From Costus lasius (lineage: Eukaryota > Streptophyta > Magnoliopsida > Zingiberales > Costaceae), in the NCBI GenBank assembly GCA_027563935.2, contig CM050452.1:35321350-35385349 (forward strand): DNA of 64,000 bases, written 5' to 3'. This document shows, piece after piece, positions 1 to 11,755 of this stretch. Below the pieces are notes generated by a model. It ran no database searches. It was given only the letters and a program-made list of their open reading frames with translations, and was not told where the DNA came from. Position 1 is the first letter of the stretch; every line of letters starts with the position of its first letter. Position numbers and translations under genes: made by a program.

Positions 1-2143
1 GTTTGGCTAACTTATCTCAGGTTTTACAGAGGTGCGAAGAAACTAACCTTGTGTTTAATTGGAAAAAATGTCATTTCATGGTTAAGCAAGGGATAGTTTT
101 GGGACACTTAATTTCAGAAAGAGGAATTGAAGTGGACAAAGCCAAAGTTGATGTGATAGACAAATTGGAGCCGGCCACCACAGTGAAGGAGGTCCGAAGC
201 TTTCTAGGACATGTGGGGTTCTACTGGTGATTCATCAAGGACTTCTCTAAAGTTGTTAGACCTCTTACACATTTACTTTGTAAAGATGTTAAATTTTCTT
301 TTGATGAGGATTGTTTATCTGCTTTTCAGGAACTGAAGAAAGCTTTAGTTTCAGCACCCATCATTCAGCCCCCGGATTGGGACTTGTTATTTGAACTCAT
401 ATGTGATGCCAGTGATTATGCAGTAGGAGCAGTCTTGGGACAGAGAAAAGATAAAAAATCTTATGTTATTCACTATGCCAGCAGGACTTTAGATGAGACA
501 CAGAAGAATTACACTACCACTGAAAAGGAATTATTGGCTATAATATTTGCTTTTGATAAATTTAGATCATATTTGATTAACTCCAAGGTGGTAGAGTATA
601 CTGATCATGCAGTTGTAAGATACTTAATGCAGAAAAAGGATACTAAATCGCGTTTGCTCAGATGGATTCTGCTTTTACAATAATTTGATTTGGAAATTAA
701 AGACAAAAAAGGATCAGAGACTTTATTACAGATCATCTTTCAAGAATTGTGGTGAACACTGAAGAAAATGATGTAATTAATGACTCCTTCCCTGAAGAAC
801 AACTAATGACCATCGAACAAATCAGAGCCCCTTGGTATGCTGATGTTGTGAATTGCCTTGTAGCTAATGTTTTTCCTCCTGATTTGAGTTACCAAGGAAG
901 GAAGAGATTCTTAGCTAAGGTAAAACACTATTTTTGGGATGAGCCTTATGTGTTTAGAAGAGGTGCATATGGTATTTTTAGGAGATGTGTGCCTGAGGAG
1001 GAGATTACAGATATATTATTTCAATGCCATGGATCTTCTTATGGTGGGCATGCCAGTGCTGAGAAAACTGCGCTCAAAGTGTTGCAATCAGGATTTTATT
1101 GGCCGACAATTTTTAAAGATGTTAGAAACTTTATTTTATCTTGTGATAGATGTCAAAGGACAGGGAACATTAATAGAAGACATGAGATGCCACTATCCAA
1201 TATTCTTGAGGTTGAGATATTTGATGTTTGGGGAATTGACTTCATGGGACCTTTTCCATCTTCTGGAGGCAACAAATATATTCTTGTAGCAGTAGATTAT
1301 GTTTCAAAATGGGTTGAAGCTATTTCATCCCCAACCAATGATTCCAGAGTTGTTGTCAAATTATTCAAAAAAATTATATTTCCAAGGTTTGGGACACCAC
1401 GAGTTGTAATTAGTGATGGAGGCTCACACTTCATAGAACACAAGTTCTCAACTTTACTTAGAAAGTATGGAGTAAATCATAGAGTAGCTACACCTTATCA
1501 TCCTCAAACAAGTGGACAGGTTGAGATATCAAATAGAGAAATAAAAGGGATTTTGGAAAAGACAGTTTCACGCACAAGGAAAGATTGGGCATTCAAACTT
1601 GATTATGCACTGTGGGCATACCGGACAGCTTTCAAAACACCAATTGGTATCTCTCATTTTCAATTAGTTTATGGTAAGTCTTGCCATCTACCTGTAGAAC
1701 TCGAGCATAAGGCGTTCTGGGCAATCAAGGCATTAAACTTTGACTTAAAGAACGCGGGTGAAAAATGGAGGTTGCAATTGAACGAGATAGATGAGATTAG
1801 ACTCTCAGCCTATGAAAATGCAAGAATTTACAAGGAGAGAACTAAGAGATGGCATGATCGGCATATTTTTAGAAAAGATTTCCAACCAGGTGACTTTGTT
1901 CTTTTATTCAATTCTAGATTAAGACTTTTTCCTGATAAACTCAAGTCTCGTTGGTCTGGGCCTTTTCAGGTGAAGAAAATTTATCCCTACGGAGCTGTGG
2001 ACATATGGAGTGAAGATACGAGAGAATTTAAAGTTAATGGTCAAAGATTGAAACACTACTATCAAGAAGAACTGATTGAAGAAAAGGAGAGCTTTTACCT
2101 GGATGAACCAAGATCAAATCTGAGTGCAGAACAGTCAAGCTAA
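1..2143 (+). pseudogene. Athila-type Ty3/gypsy pol, 3' part (RT end, RNase H, integrase), broken
   Basis: C-terminal part of a retrotransposon polyprotein. 1-230 is the end of reverse transcriptase (motif FLGHVGFYW), stopped by TGA at 228-230. About 231-720 is RNase H ([13 protein letters not shown], then [10 protein letters not shown] and TDHAVVRYL) with a TAA at 681-683 and a frame change near 725. 749-2143 is an open 464-codon integrase: zinc-binding H94, H101, C132 and C135, catalytic D164, D223 and E259 with 35 residues between the last two, then the C-terminal [14 protein letters not shown] module typical of Athila. The integrase is intact although RT and RNase H are broken, so the copy is dead. 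The window starts inside the gene, so gag, protease and the RT core lie to the left. Lineage is inferred from the C-terminal module and the box that follows pol. Confidence 0.93.
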
Positions 2144-2156
2144 TGACCTTTAAATT

Positions 2157-2182
2157 AGCACTTCTTGGGAGGCAACCCAAGC
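2157..2182 (+). other. Conserved Athila post-pol box
   Basis: Just after the pol stop the sequence reads CTTCTTGGGAGGCAACCCAA, with a short inverted repeat (TTGGG/CCCAA). The same box, in opposite orientation, follows the pol remnant of the second Athila element at 40850-40874. I know such a box as recurrent behind Athila pol; its role is unknown to me. Confidence 0.6.
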
Positions 2183-3098
2183 TTTCTAACCTCTATTTGT
2201 TTTCTTTTGCTTTAATTTCTGCTTAGGACTAATTTTTTTCTTTTATTTTTATAGGTAAATCGAGATTTGGTGCAAAATACGGCACTGCCGTAAAGTATAT
2301 TACGGTACCGTATTTCCAGTCCACTTTCGACAGAGAGCTGTGACGAAATTATGGCACTGCCGTAAACTGTTACACGGTGCCATATTTTGTGGCCAAAATC
2401 AACCCGAGAGTTTCCCCGTTTTTACAGCACCATCGTAAATTATTTCACGGGCCGTATTTTCGCGAGATTTTTTTGACGAGATTTCCGAACTTATCCCGAA
2501 ATTACGGTAGTGCCGTAATATATTTTACGATACCGTATTATTAAAAAAAATGAGGGAGAGAAGAAGGATACTTTCCTGGGAGTACAAAAGATATCAGACC
2601 AGACGATGACGAAGAGAGTCTTGTGAGTACCCATCCTCTTGCTCCTTTACATGAAAATTTCATAAAAATGAATGACTCTATAAACTATTGTGTCCTCCAG
2701 TGCTATACTTTAATTGGATGTGTATGCTAATTCATATGAGGAATTATTGAATACATATGATTAACTATATCACGGTGTGATTTTGTCCTTAAAGAATTTC
2801 ATTGATGAATATTTTCCTTGATGATGAGTAAATCAATATTAATGATTAGAGAAAAACCCTATCATGTTAGATTTATTTCTTCAATGCATATCTATTTTTG
2901 AAATTTGACATTGGTTGATACATGAAATTTTGGGTAGATGTGTTATTTGAGGAATAAGATCTAAAGGTGAAACTACTCCTTTAAATAAAATGAGCATATG
3001 AGTATGATTACTGAATTGATATTAATGGATCAACCTAGTAGATGTTTAGTCTATTTTGCTATTTGTTTGGAAGGAGGAATCCATGGTCCATAAAAATA
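2183..3098 (+). other. Non-coding 3' region of Athila A
   Basis: No reading frame can be supported here. The stretch lies between pol and the 3' LTR, where Athila elements often carry an env-like ORF; none survives. It holds a palindrome array (separate entry) and otherwise AT-rich sequence. It is cut at 3104 by a solo LTR and resumes at 4614. Confidence 0.6.
2270..2545. repeat. Array of short palindromes (ACGGCAnTGCCGT / ACGGTACCGT), internal copy
   Basis: About four irregular units carry ACGGCACTGCCGTAAA-type odd palindromes alternating with ACGGTACCGTATTT, separated by 20-40 bases of less conserved DNA. The same motif family forms arrays in the U3 part of the family-A LTRs (5405-5790 and 34990-35355), but this copy lies outside any LTR, downstream of pol. 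Confidence 0.75.
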
Positions 3099-3989
3099 GT
3101 GAGTGACACGATCCGCAAGTGCACAGATATGTCGAAGTAATATAAAAGATGTCGAATCCCACAGGGAACAGGGTTGAGTACTAGAAAGTCCGAGTCCTAA
3201 TAGCTAGATGAATCGAAACGTGGGTTTTTGAAGATGGAAATCGAAAACAAACAAGTGCAACTACTTCGGTAGAGAAAAGATATAAGAGAGAATTCAGGGC
3301 TACGGCTTCCACCACGACGATAATCTTAATCGCACAAGAAAGATATTAGTTATTTGGTTTATTGGTTTTGCACAAGGAGTCTAACCCTAGGGTACAAGGT
3401 GCCCTCTCTCGAGTGATACACCCCGGTGCTCGTTTTAGACCGACCTCCTACTCTCGCGGTGGATCATTCTAAGACGAACCCAATGAGTTCTATGGCAGAC
3501 TATGAAATCCTCGAGCGAAGACCAAACACTCTCGTGTCGAGGTCTCGCAAGTTTTACTCAGAGGTTCGACCCTTACGATCCTTCTCTCGATATGAATCGT
3601 AACGGCTAACACGTGATATTACTCGGCCAAAGTAAAACCACGAAATAAATACGTCAAAGTAAAATATGCTCACAATTCATACCAAATAGCATAAATAGAT
3701 GCAAAGTTTGCAATTAAAATCATCAAAGGGTTTCCACCAAGCCCCGAAATAGGGTTTACGCTACAATCGTCATTGAAATGCTCAAAATCTCTCTTTTAAT
3801 GTAATGAAAAGTATAAGAAAACAAAGCTAAGGGGAAGGAGACGATGAAACGAAGGAATCCTGAAGAAATCGTGATGATCGTGTGTCTCAATCTCCGAAAA
3901 TCTCCAAAAATTGCCTCTATCGCCGTGTTCTTCCACCCGCGCCGCTTCTTCGCATGAATGCTCAATATCTAGGGCATAAAAATTGGGGC

Positions 3990-3996
3990 TTTTATA
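3990..3996 (-). promoter_or_regulatory. TATA box of the Athila B solo LTR
   Basis: TATAAAA on the minus strand, followed by GCCCC, at the same place in all three family-B LTR copies (also 36983-36989 and 53768-53774). Position within the LTR fits a U3 promoter; transcription is inferred. Confidence 0.55.
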
Positions 3997-4125
3997 TTCC
4001 ATCTGTTCGCCTATGAAAGAGCTTTCCATAGACACCTCACTTGCTAAATTTGGACTCCAAACGAGTGAGAAATCATGGAAAAACTGAGTGAAACTCGGTC
4101 TCGTTCGTGCCTGGGTTGGAAACAC

Positions 4126-4350
4126 GGGTGAACCCCGCCGAGTTCACCTGCCCGTGATTCCCTCTGTGAGTTTGGACGAATAGAAGCGCGGTGAACCCAG
4201 TGGGGTTCACCCGCCCGTGCTTCTCTCTGGACAAATCTCGACCAAAGTGAAAACCAGTGAACCCGGTGGGGTTCACCTGGCCGTGATGCTTTCTGGACCT
4301 CTGCTAGCTAACAACCGGGATGGTGAACCCCATGGGGTTCACCTGGCCGT
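4126..4350. repeat. Palindrome array GGTGAACCCn(2-4)GGGTTCACC in Athila B LTR
   Basis: Four units spaced about 55-70 bases apart, each built on GGTGAACC..GGTTCACC with differing centres and mostly followed by TGCCCGTG or TGGCCGT. The array lies in U3, upstream of the TATA box on the minus strand. It is also present in the two other family-B LTRs. Confidence 0.8.
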
Positions 4351-4613
4351 ATTTTTTAGGCTAACTCTATTTAAGCCCAAATTTGACGTGTGACTTCGTC
4401 TTCACATGAGAAATCATCCCATGGCCTCAGAATCTTCAAAATATGCCGAAAAAAGGGTGTTTTTACCTGAAATTACATAAAAATACCAAAAAGTGAAGAT
4501 TCCGAAGATATGAAGGAAATAAGGCTATAATGAGTATAAAAGTGTTAAAATAAGCCTAGATTTGACATGAAATACAACGGAAAAACACTACCAAAATGCA
4601 ATGCATCAGTGAG

Positions 4614-5150
4614 AGACTCCCCTACTTGACATTATGTAAAATTGATAGTGGTACCTAAGACATGGGTTGAAGTCTGCTTAAAAGATAATGAGAGAGAAAA
4701 GAATAAAACTCCTCTACTTGGCACTATGCAAAATTGATAGTGGTACCGAAGAAAAGAGTTGAAGTCAAAATAAAAAGTGTGTATCTAAGTGGGTACATGC
4801 CATCTATGCAAAAAAAAAAAAAATGAATAAAAAAATTTATGTGTGGAAAAGATCTTGGAAACTTAATTCCTGTAAACAAAAGCATGATAGATTTGAACTG
4901 AAATTAGGTGAAGTCTTGAGATTGAAAGTTCTAATTATTATATAAGTTGCAAAGTTTTATTTGATTGAGATGTAGATTTAGAGGGTTGAGTTCTAAGAAT
5001 GATACGTTCATTTGAAGTTTTGTGAAACAGTTGATGGAATTTTTCATTGATGATTGTATTTTAGAAATTTATTGAGCATGAAAAGATCTATCTTTTAATC
5101 AATTTTTGATTTTCGCTTGAGGACAAACAAAGTTTGAGCTATATGTATTT
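4614..5150 (+). other. Athila A 3' non-coding region with duplicated box and PPT signature
   Basis: Resumes the Athila A internal region after the solo LTR. At 4616-4780 a roughly 100-bp box is present twice (CTACTTGACATTATG / CTACTTGGCACTATG, each followed by AAAATTGATAGTGGTACC). At 5114-5130 it carries CGCTTGAGGACAAACAA, the Athila signature just upstream of the polypurine tract and 3' LTR. No ORF is supported. Confidence 0.65.
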
Positions 5151-7116
5151 TGATGACACCAAAATATATAGTATATTTTGTATCATTTTATATATCTTTT
5201 CATGCTCAATTGAAGATCTTTTGCTTGATTTTATGCTAAATTTATCAAATATTACAAAATCTACTTCTATTTTGGTTTTTGATGATTTTCAAGTAAAAAG
5301 GCACTATTTTGAAGCATTTTTAGGCAAAATAAAATACATGGAAGAGTTACCATCATCAAGAGGAGATAACATGACAAATTTCACACAAAACGGAGCAACA
5401 AACCAAAATACGGCAGTGCCGTACTCTATATTACGGTACCGTATTTCCATACGATACTGTAATATCAGAGCACTGCTGTAAATTGGTGGAATCTCCGACC
5501 AGAAGATTTAATGAAAAATACGACACTATCGTAAAACTTAACACTGCCGTATTTTGAAACACATTCAGAACAGAGATAATTCCTGATTTTACGACACTAC
5601 CGTAAACTTTGACACGGGCCGTATTTTACAGACAATTTCGACCAGAGAGTTCAACCAATTTTACGGTAGTGCCGTGAACCATTTTACGGTGTCGTATTTT
5701 CCAGACAACATCAGATCAGAGAACGCAAGCGATTTTACGGCACTGCCATGAAATATTACACTGCCGTATTTCTGCTTTTGAACGTGACTCTGAGGTCAAT
5801 TTTGAGGCTCAATTTTTTTGGAGAAGATTGCGAACGATCCAAGGCCTTAAACTAAAAACCGTAAAAAGAAAAAGGGAGTTATCGATGAGAGGATCAGGAA
5901 GACACCAAAAGCCCTAAATTTTATTCACTATACAGAGAGAAATTGCGTCTCTCACCGCCGCCTAGGGTTTCACCGCCGGGACGAATCCAGAGCACCTCCG
6001 ACCGTGAAATTTATATTGAAGCTTCGCCTGGAGGAATAGACAATGTTCCAGAAGTTTCAGAATGAAAGGAGATCAATTGGAGGAAAAATCGAAGAAGAAG
6101 GAGGCGCCGCTACTGTTCATCGCCCTCTTTGCAAAATACGAATGTAATTTGAATTACAGCCGTGGTGTATTTTCTTCATCCTTTCTTTTTTTTTCCTTTG
6201 ATTTTCGATCTTCTGAAATTATGGAACATTGTATTTACTTCACCATGCTAGCTTAAACATCTTTTGGGACATGGGGGAGTAATTCCCTTTGATTTTCTTA
6301 ATGACTAGATACTTTTTGCTTTCATCATGATTATTCTACTTTGATAATTTTACCTATGCGATTATTGCTCTAAGATTCTCCTTAGTTTACTTTTTGTCAT
6401 CATGATTTAGAGTTTTCGCAATAAGGACCGAAAGGTGATTTGCTAGAGAACTTGGAACCCTAAAATTGATTAGTAGGAACTCACCGTAAGAAATTAGGTT
6501 AAGTTCTTATTTATTTATTTTAGTAGTTTAAATTGCCATGATGATAATTATGAACCTAGGATTGAGTCATTGTGTCAAACGTGGAGATCTTGCACGAAAG
6601 TGAGGATCGTAACATTGGAGAACCATAGGTAGAACTTGTGTTGAGACTCGGATGCACGAAAGTGATCCTTGAGTTTCCACTCGAGGCGATCAACTTAGAA
6701 CTCGGATGCACGAAAGTGATCCTTGAGTTCTTTGTTTGATGATTTATTTATCATTAGCTTGGGATAAATCTTGCATGAAAGCGAAGATTGGTCTCTGCTT
6801 GGTTATCTGCACGAAAGTGAGTTAATCTCTTTACAAAGTAAATTATGCCTTTATCATAATAGAATTTGATTGATGAATATCCTTATATATCTAGTCATGA
6901 AAATTAAAGTGAATGAAACCCTAGTCCTAGCTTCTCCCTGATAGTATTTTCCCATGTGTTTTCGATCTTTACTCTGTTTTTATTCGATTGCCTAGATAGG
7001 AAGAAACCAATTATTTGGTACTTGACAACATTGGTCTCTATGAGTTTGATATCTTTCTTTATTACTTCGAGTATCCGTGCACTTGCGGAGATAACAACAA
7101 GTGTGGTAACTCAACA
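5151..7116 (+). mobile_element. Athila family A LTR
   Basis: Starts TGATGACACC directly after the PPT region and matches the solo LTR at 33706-35610 (which reads on the minus strand) over its whole length, with considerable divergence and indels. The end is placed at 7116 because a PBS-like sequence begins immediately after; the Athila tail GTGCACTTGCGGAG is at 7078-7090. A short ORF at 5134-5481 merely overlaps the LTR. The element has internal sequence on both sides of this LTR, see findings. Confidence 0.8.
5405..5790. repeat. Palindrome array in U3 of Athila A LTR
   Basis: Five to six units of about 60-70 bases. Each carries one or two short palindromes (ACGGCAGTGCCGT, ACGGTACCGT and mutated forms) followed by ATTTTnCAGA and an AGAGA or AGAGAA word. 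Starts about 250 bases into the LTR, as in the solo LTR copy. Confidence 0.8.
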
Positions 7117-7140
7117 AGTTTTTGGAGCCATATCAGGGGG
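7117..7140 (+). other. Decayed Athila primer binding site
   Basis: AGTTTTTGGAGCCATATCAGG follows the LTR end at the same spacing as the clear Athila PBS at 52859-52875 (TGGCGCCGTTGCCGGGG on the minus strand) and matches it at most positions. It marks the start of an internal region that is truncated after about 100 bp. Confidence 0.5.
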
Positions 7141-7560
7141 TGACAAGTCCATGTGCGCCATACGATCAATTTTGGTTGCGACTTCATAAATAAGTTTTGT
7201 TTACCTACTTGTTGGGATACAACAGCTACTGATTGCTGGTCGGGGTCACAGGAGGCGGACGGTGAAGAACTCGAGCACAGCGGCTGAAGCGAAGAGCAAC
7301 GGCGAACGATGGGCTGGAGTCGTCGGCTGCCGATCGTGAGCGAGGGGGAGGCGACCGGCTGTTGGTCGGGGTCGTAGGAGGTGAGCGGTCGGCTGCTGGT
7401 TGGGGTCACAGGAGGTGAACGGCCGCGAGCGATTTTTCGGAGACAAGAAGCGGCTGCTATCCTGCGGAAGCAGGTATTTCTCAGCTTCCCAGCGGCAGCA
7501 AGATTCCGTGGCATTAGCCGCAGAAGCAGCCACAAACCCAGACTTTCCACCTAATTCTGA
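7141..7560. other. GC-rich anonymous block with short tandem repeats
   Basis: A GC-rich island between AT-rich stretches. A core of about 30 bases (GCTGGTCGGGGTCACAGGAGG) occurs three times with changes, near 7222, 7361 and 7393. Long ORFs exist on both strands, but they are low-complexity and I do not recognise them. It may be a fragment of a host gene 5' region or of a non-autonomous element. Confidence 0.4.
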
Positions 7561-8957
7561 ACCCCAAACCGGGCCCTAGACCTCTCCAAATAGACTTATG
7601 TTGAGTCGATAACAAATTGAGTTTTTTTTAATGTTTTCCTTTGGCAAAGATTCGATTTAATATGGTAGTATAAAATAATTTTTTGTATTAAATTTTCCCA
7701 TAATATAGGTTTTATTCTACTAAATTAAACTCTATTAATTTGTTTGTTTATTAACGTGCAAATTCATTGACTAGCAATTTAGGATTGGCATTTACTTATT
7801 TGTAAAATTGCTTAGTTGTTTTTTTATCCTTTTATAATTTAAGTATTATGAGATCTAAAATTCTCATACTAAGCAAGGAATTATATTTTAATGGCTAATC
7901 TGTGATACTATTTGATTAAAAAATAGTAAATTATTGTCTAATTAAATAACTATAAATCATTGATTGAGTTCAATATATTACGTTTTGAGATTTGTGCTCA
8001 AGTTATATTACGATACATAAACTTAGAAAAGCATTATATAATAATATTATAAATTATAAATCTTATGCCTGTGCTATCAATCCACATAAAATTCATATAG
8101 CCATCACCTAATGATGATAGACGCATTCAAGCATCATGAGGTCATTTTGAATGACTGCTAAGTGCTACAAAATATAGATTTTAAACAAGTGTAAAGTAGC
8201 AGAAATTTATATTTCAGCAAACTATTCTAAAATTACACCAACTCATTTGTTAACTTTTAATCATTAAATTAAATATAATTTAATAAAATCTAAATCAATA
8301 TAATTTTTTCAAAGAAATTAGAAAAAACTATTAAATAACAAATGTGAGGCAAAAATGTTCTACAAACTCATGCAAATTCAAGATGGAGAGATTTTTCAAG
8401 ATAATTTAACCATTTTTTGCATGATTATTTCCTATTTAAACACACTTAATCAATATTATCCATCAAACATTATAGATATAATGTTGGTCTAAAGTTTCAT
8501 CTAGATTTTTATTTGAACAAAAAAATAAAAATATAGATTATGAACAATAAAACTTACAAATCAAATTATAAATAAAAGAGAGTTAGAAAAATAGAACCCG
8601 GAGACACATTGCGACTTGTCCTTAGGTGAAAATCTAGGTTTTCGTGTGAGTTAAATCTGGATTGAACACCCAAGATACAATCAGGTATTCCTTTTCTGCG
8701 GGCACAATCATAGAGAAGTTGATCAATATGCCCTTTCAGCAACAAGCAGCAAAATCAAAAATCCAAGAACATAATAAGAACAATAAAAAAGAAGAAAATG
8801 AAGAAGAAGGATGAGGGGAAAAAGAAGCTCAATCTCATCAATCGTATGAGATTTTTTCTAGCCTTTTAAAGGCTTAAACCCATCATCTTTTTAATCTGAT
8901 TGTGAATTGGATTAAAAGGAAATGTTAGTAACGGCAAAAAATTTTATTCTAACAATC
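7561..8957 (-). mobile_element. AT-rich DNA ending in a probable copia LTR start
   Basis: No ORF of note. The right end, read on the minus strand, begins TGTTAGAATAAAATTTT directly after a T-G-rich tract (8958-8970), the usual arrangement of PPT and 3' LTR in copia elements. The left end of this LTR could not be fixed; 8580-8957 has the look of LTR sequence, while 7561-8500 is plain AT-rich DNA. Confidence 0.35.
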
Positions 8958-8970
8958 CCCCAAAAATTTT
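8958..8970 (-). other. Possible polypurine tract
   Basis: Minus-strand TTTTTGGGGGAT immediately before TGTTAGAAT. It may belong to the copia remnant at 12253-15429, which reads the same way, but the intervening coding part is missing. Confidence 0.35.
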
Positions 8971-11280
8971 TTTAAAAAAATTAAATATAATTAAACTTAA
9001 TAAGATAATTAAATGAATTTAAATTGCTACTCATGCCTATATCATGCGATCAGTAAAGTGTACTTAAAGACATAACTTTTACTTAGTAAAAATATTTTTA
9101 TCTGAAGGAAAGATAATGAAGTAGTCTTGAACTACTTCCCTTTGACCTAGACTTCAACAAATCTACACACAATACAGGGTTTGTCCGATCGCGAGATTGC
9201 ACATTTTTTGTCATGCGTGTGTATCTTCATGAGAGTTTCTAAGGGTTGTTTATGTCTTCAGCTGTAGCCATATACGGGCTCTCTCATATAGGAAGTTCCC
9301 TATAAGGGATGAGTGTAGAGGCTCATCTTATGGTAATTAACTACTTCGGAAAGTTTTCCTTACCTCTACAATAAAAAACACAAAATATATCCTTAGGAAT
9401 GAGAGTGTAGAGTATGAACTCTATCACATAAAATTGTATACACCGTAGTGTTTTATAAATTTTATTTTTTAAAGTGCTTCCCAGCCAATCAATTAGCTTG
9501 TTATTACCACATTGAAACTCCTTCAAGGGATCTATCACAGAGATTGGGTTCCCATCACTGAGAGGCCGATTTTCAGACTAATCTTATTCCTATCGATACC
9601 TCCAAGATTATAATCTTGGGCAAGCTTTGGTCAAGTCAATAGCTTTTTTGTACTCAGTCTTTATAAAAAAAGTAATTGAAACTTTTTATGAGTCAAGCCA
9701 TTTTATAGACTTTTATTTAAATTTTAATATGGCTACTTTTTTTTTATATACATAAGTCTATTGCTGCTTTAGAATTTTACTAATTTATTTTTATTATTGA
9801 ATCCTTTACTCTTAGTTCAAATATTTTATTCTTGAATTTAGAGAAAGAAGGGATATTTTTTTTAAGCAGCAAATAGACTTAAATATTTAATTAGGCTTTT
9901 AGTTGCTCTTATCACAAAGCAAAACCATTTTAATTAAATTTTCTGACTTTAAATTAGTTTTCAAAGTCATTTTAATTTTAAGAGAATTAAAATTTTTTAT
10001 TTGCATAATGAATGTTATTATGTATAAAATTTCATTATGTATAATATAATCATGAGTCTCATTTATAAATGCCATGTATATTATGACATTTATGTTTCGC
10101 ATTAAGTTTAAAATTTGCATAATGTCTATAAATATTGTTTTAAATATTTAGATTACACATTATGCTCATTCTAATCTAGCTTAGGCAAATTAAGTTGAAT
10201 AAGAGGATCAAATTTGATACAATTATAAGTTATACTATAAACTAGACCAACCCCCATAGTAGGATCATTAGCCTAATTTATATATGACATTACCATTTTA
10301 AAATGAATTTAAAAAATTGAGATATTGAAATTTAAATTAAATTACTTGATAAAGTTTTTTTATAAGACAAAAAAATTATTTTATTAAAACAAAATTAATT
10401 TTATTTAAGATAGAAATATTATTCTATTTTAAATAATGATTTAAATTATTAGTTTATATTTATTTACTTCTATATCTTATCACTTCCAACTGCACTTTGT
10501 AGTTACTTTACTTTTATTATTATTATTATATTTTTTATTTATAAATTTAATTGAAAACAGGTTGAATCGCTAGTAGCAAATTCAAATCCATTAATCACAA
10601 TCTTTAAAAGTACAGATTAAAGACTAGGAGGCAGAGCACAAGATTTATTATTATTATTATTATTTATAAAGGAGACCAATTGACTCTATTTATAACAGAG
10701 TTACAATAAAGTTATTGCAACAGCAAGTTATAGCTACAGCAATTAAAATGGTAATTGATAGTAACATATATTAATTAAAATAGTAAATTACAACAATCAT
10801 TAATTAAAATAATAACTGCAATTTACTAGCATTAATACTGTAATAGACAGTAACAAAGTAATAAAAAAAACGTTACATAACAAGTTGTCAAAAGTGCCAT
10901 TAAAATTTTGGTTAAAACATAAACATAAACATTACTGTTTGCCTGAAATAAATAAAAGGTTATAATTGTAATTGACAGTAAACTAGAATCTGAATACGCA
11001 AGTTCAAAAGAACTTTTTTCGTACACAAAACGTGTATAAATTATATTTTCTCTTAATTAATAGTAACATCAATGTTATAGCATTATTAAAAGACACTTAA
11101 CATCTAGTTGGAAAAGACATTGTAAAATTATAAAATTATAATATTATTAATTAATTAAAACTGTAACGTTAAGTATTACCAAAAGTGAATCACTCATAAA
11201 TCAATAATTACCCACCATTATGAATAAATTTATTAATACTATAGCAACTTTTGATCAAATTAAACTATAATAGTCTGTTT
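8971..11280. other. AT-rich intergenic sequence, no gene seen
   Basis: Very AT-rich with short microsatellites (ATT runs near 10515 and 10645). 9080-9600 is less AT-rich and resembles the untranslated 3' part of a copia internal region. Only short accidental ORFs occur. Confidence 0.5.
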
Positions 11281-11755
11281 TAGTGGAGGGAAAGAAAAGA
11301 ATTATCCCTTTTTTTCTTGTTTTAATAAAAAAAAAAAAAAAAAAATCTGGGCTATTTTTCCTCTCAAATGGTTCCTCCGATTTAGATGAAAACACAAAAT
11401 CTCTCACTCCCAACATCCTCTGTTGTGCAAACCCTTGCTCCCAATTTGGATGGACTTCTCCCCTCTCGTTGGTCACCGAGCTGAAGCCATCCAAGTTCTC
11501 CCTCGTTGCCGATGCCCTCCGAGACCTTGCCGCTCTCCCCAACCCTCTCATTTTCTTCTCCCGTGCTCCCCTCTCCCGACGCCCCTCCCTTGTCGCCGAA
11601 GCCTTCCGATGGATCCAGTGAATCCTCCTTCTCCGCTCTCCCATTGGAGACTTTCCTTACCTCTAACCCTAATTTCTCCCTCCCAGTAACCCTGGCCGCC
11701 CCTCTCTTTGTGACTTGTGCATATCCCTTTGTCTTGCCGCCCCCCTCTTGCTAAT
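11281..11755. other. GC-rich anonymous block after an A-tract
   Basis: Follows a run of about 20 A (11328-11346). 11347-11755 is C-rich and can be read in several overlapping frames on both strands, so none can be trusted. A 112-codon plus frame (11283-11621) contains ADALRDLAALPNPLIFF, which looks protein-like but matches nothing I recognise. It is not found in the two other family-T LTR copies, so it is either a captured fragment or older DNA next to the LTR piece at 11756. Confidence 0.35.

Larger units (their letters stand above)
3104..4608 (-). mobile_element. Solo LTR of Athila family B
   Basis: A 1505-bp LTR flanked by the 5-bp duplication GTGAG (3099-3103 and 4609-4613). On the plus strand it runs TGACACGATCC to TGCATCA, so the LTR reads on the minus strand. 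Its length equals that of the left LTR of the Athila element at 36097-37601, and the two are clearly homologous with many point differences. No internal sequence is present, so it is a solo LTR left by LTR-LTR recombination. It sits inside the Athila A 3' region and is therefore younger than that element. Confidence 0.9.

Noticed and set aside
11283..11621. 112-codon ORF as a gene
   Set aside because: It begins in an A tract, overlaps equally long frames on both strands, and has no recognised domain; kept only as an anonymous block.
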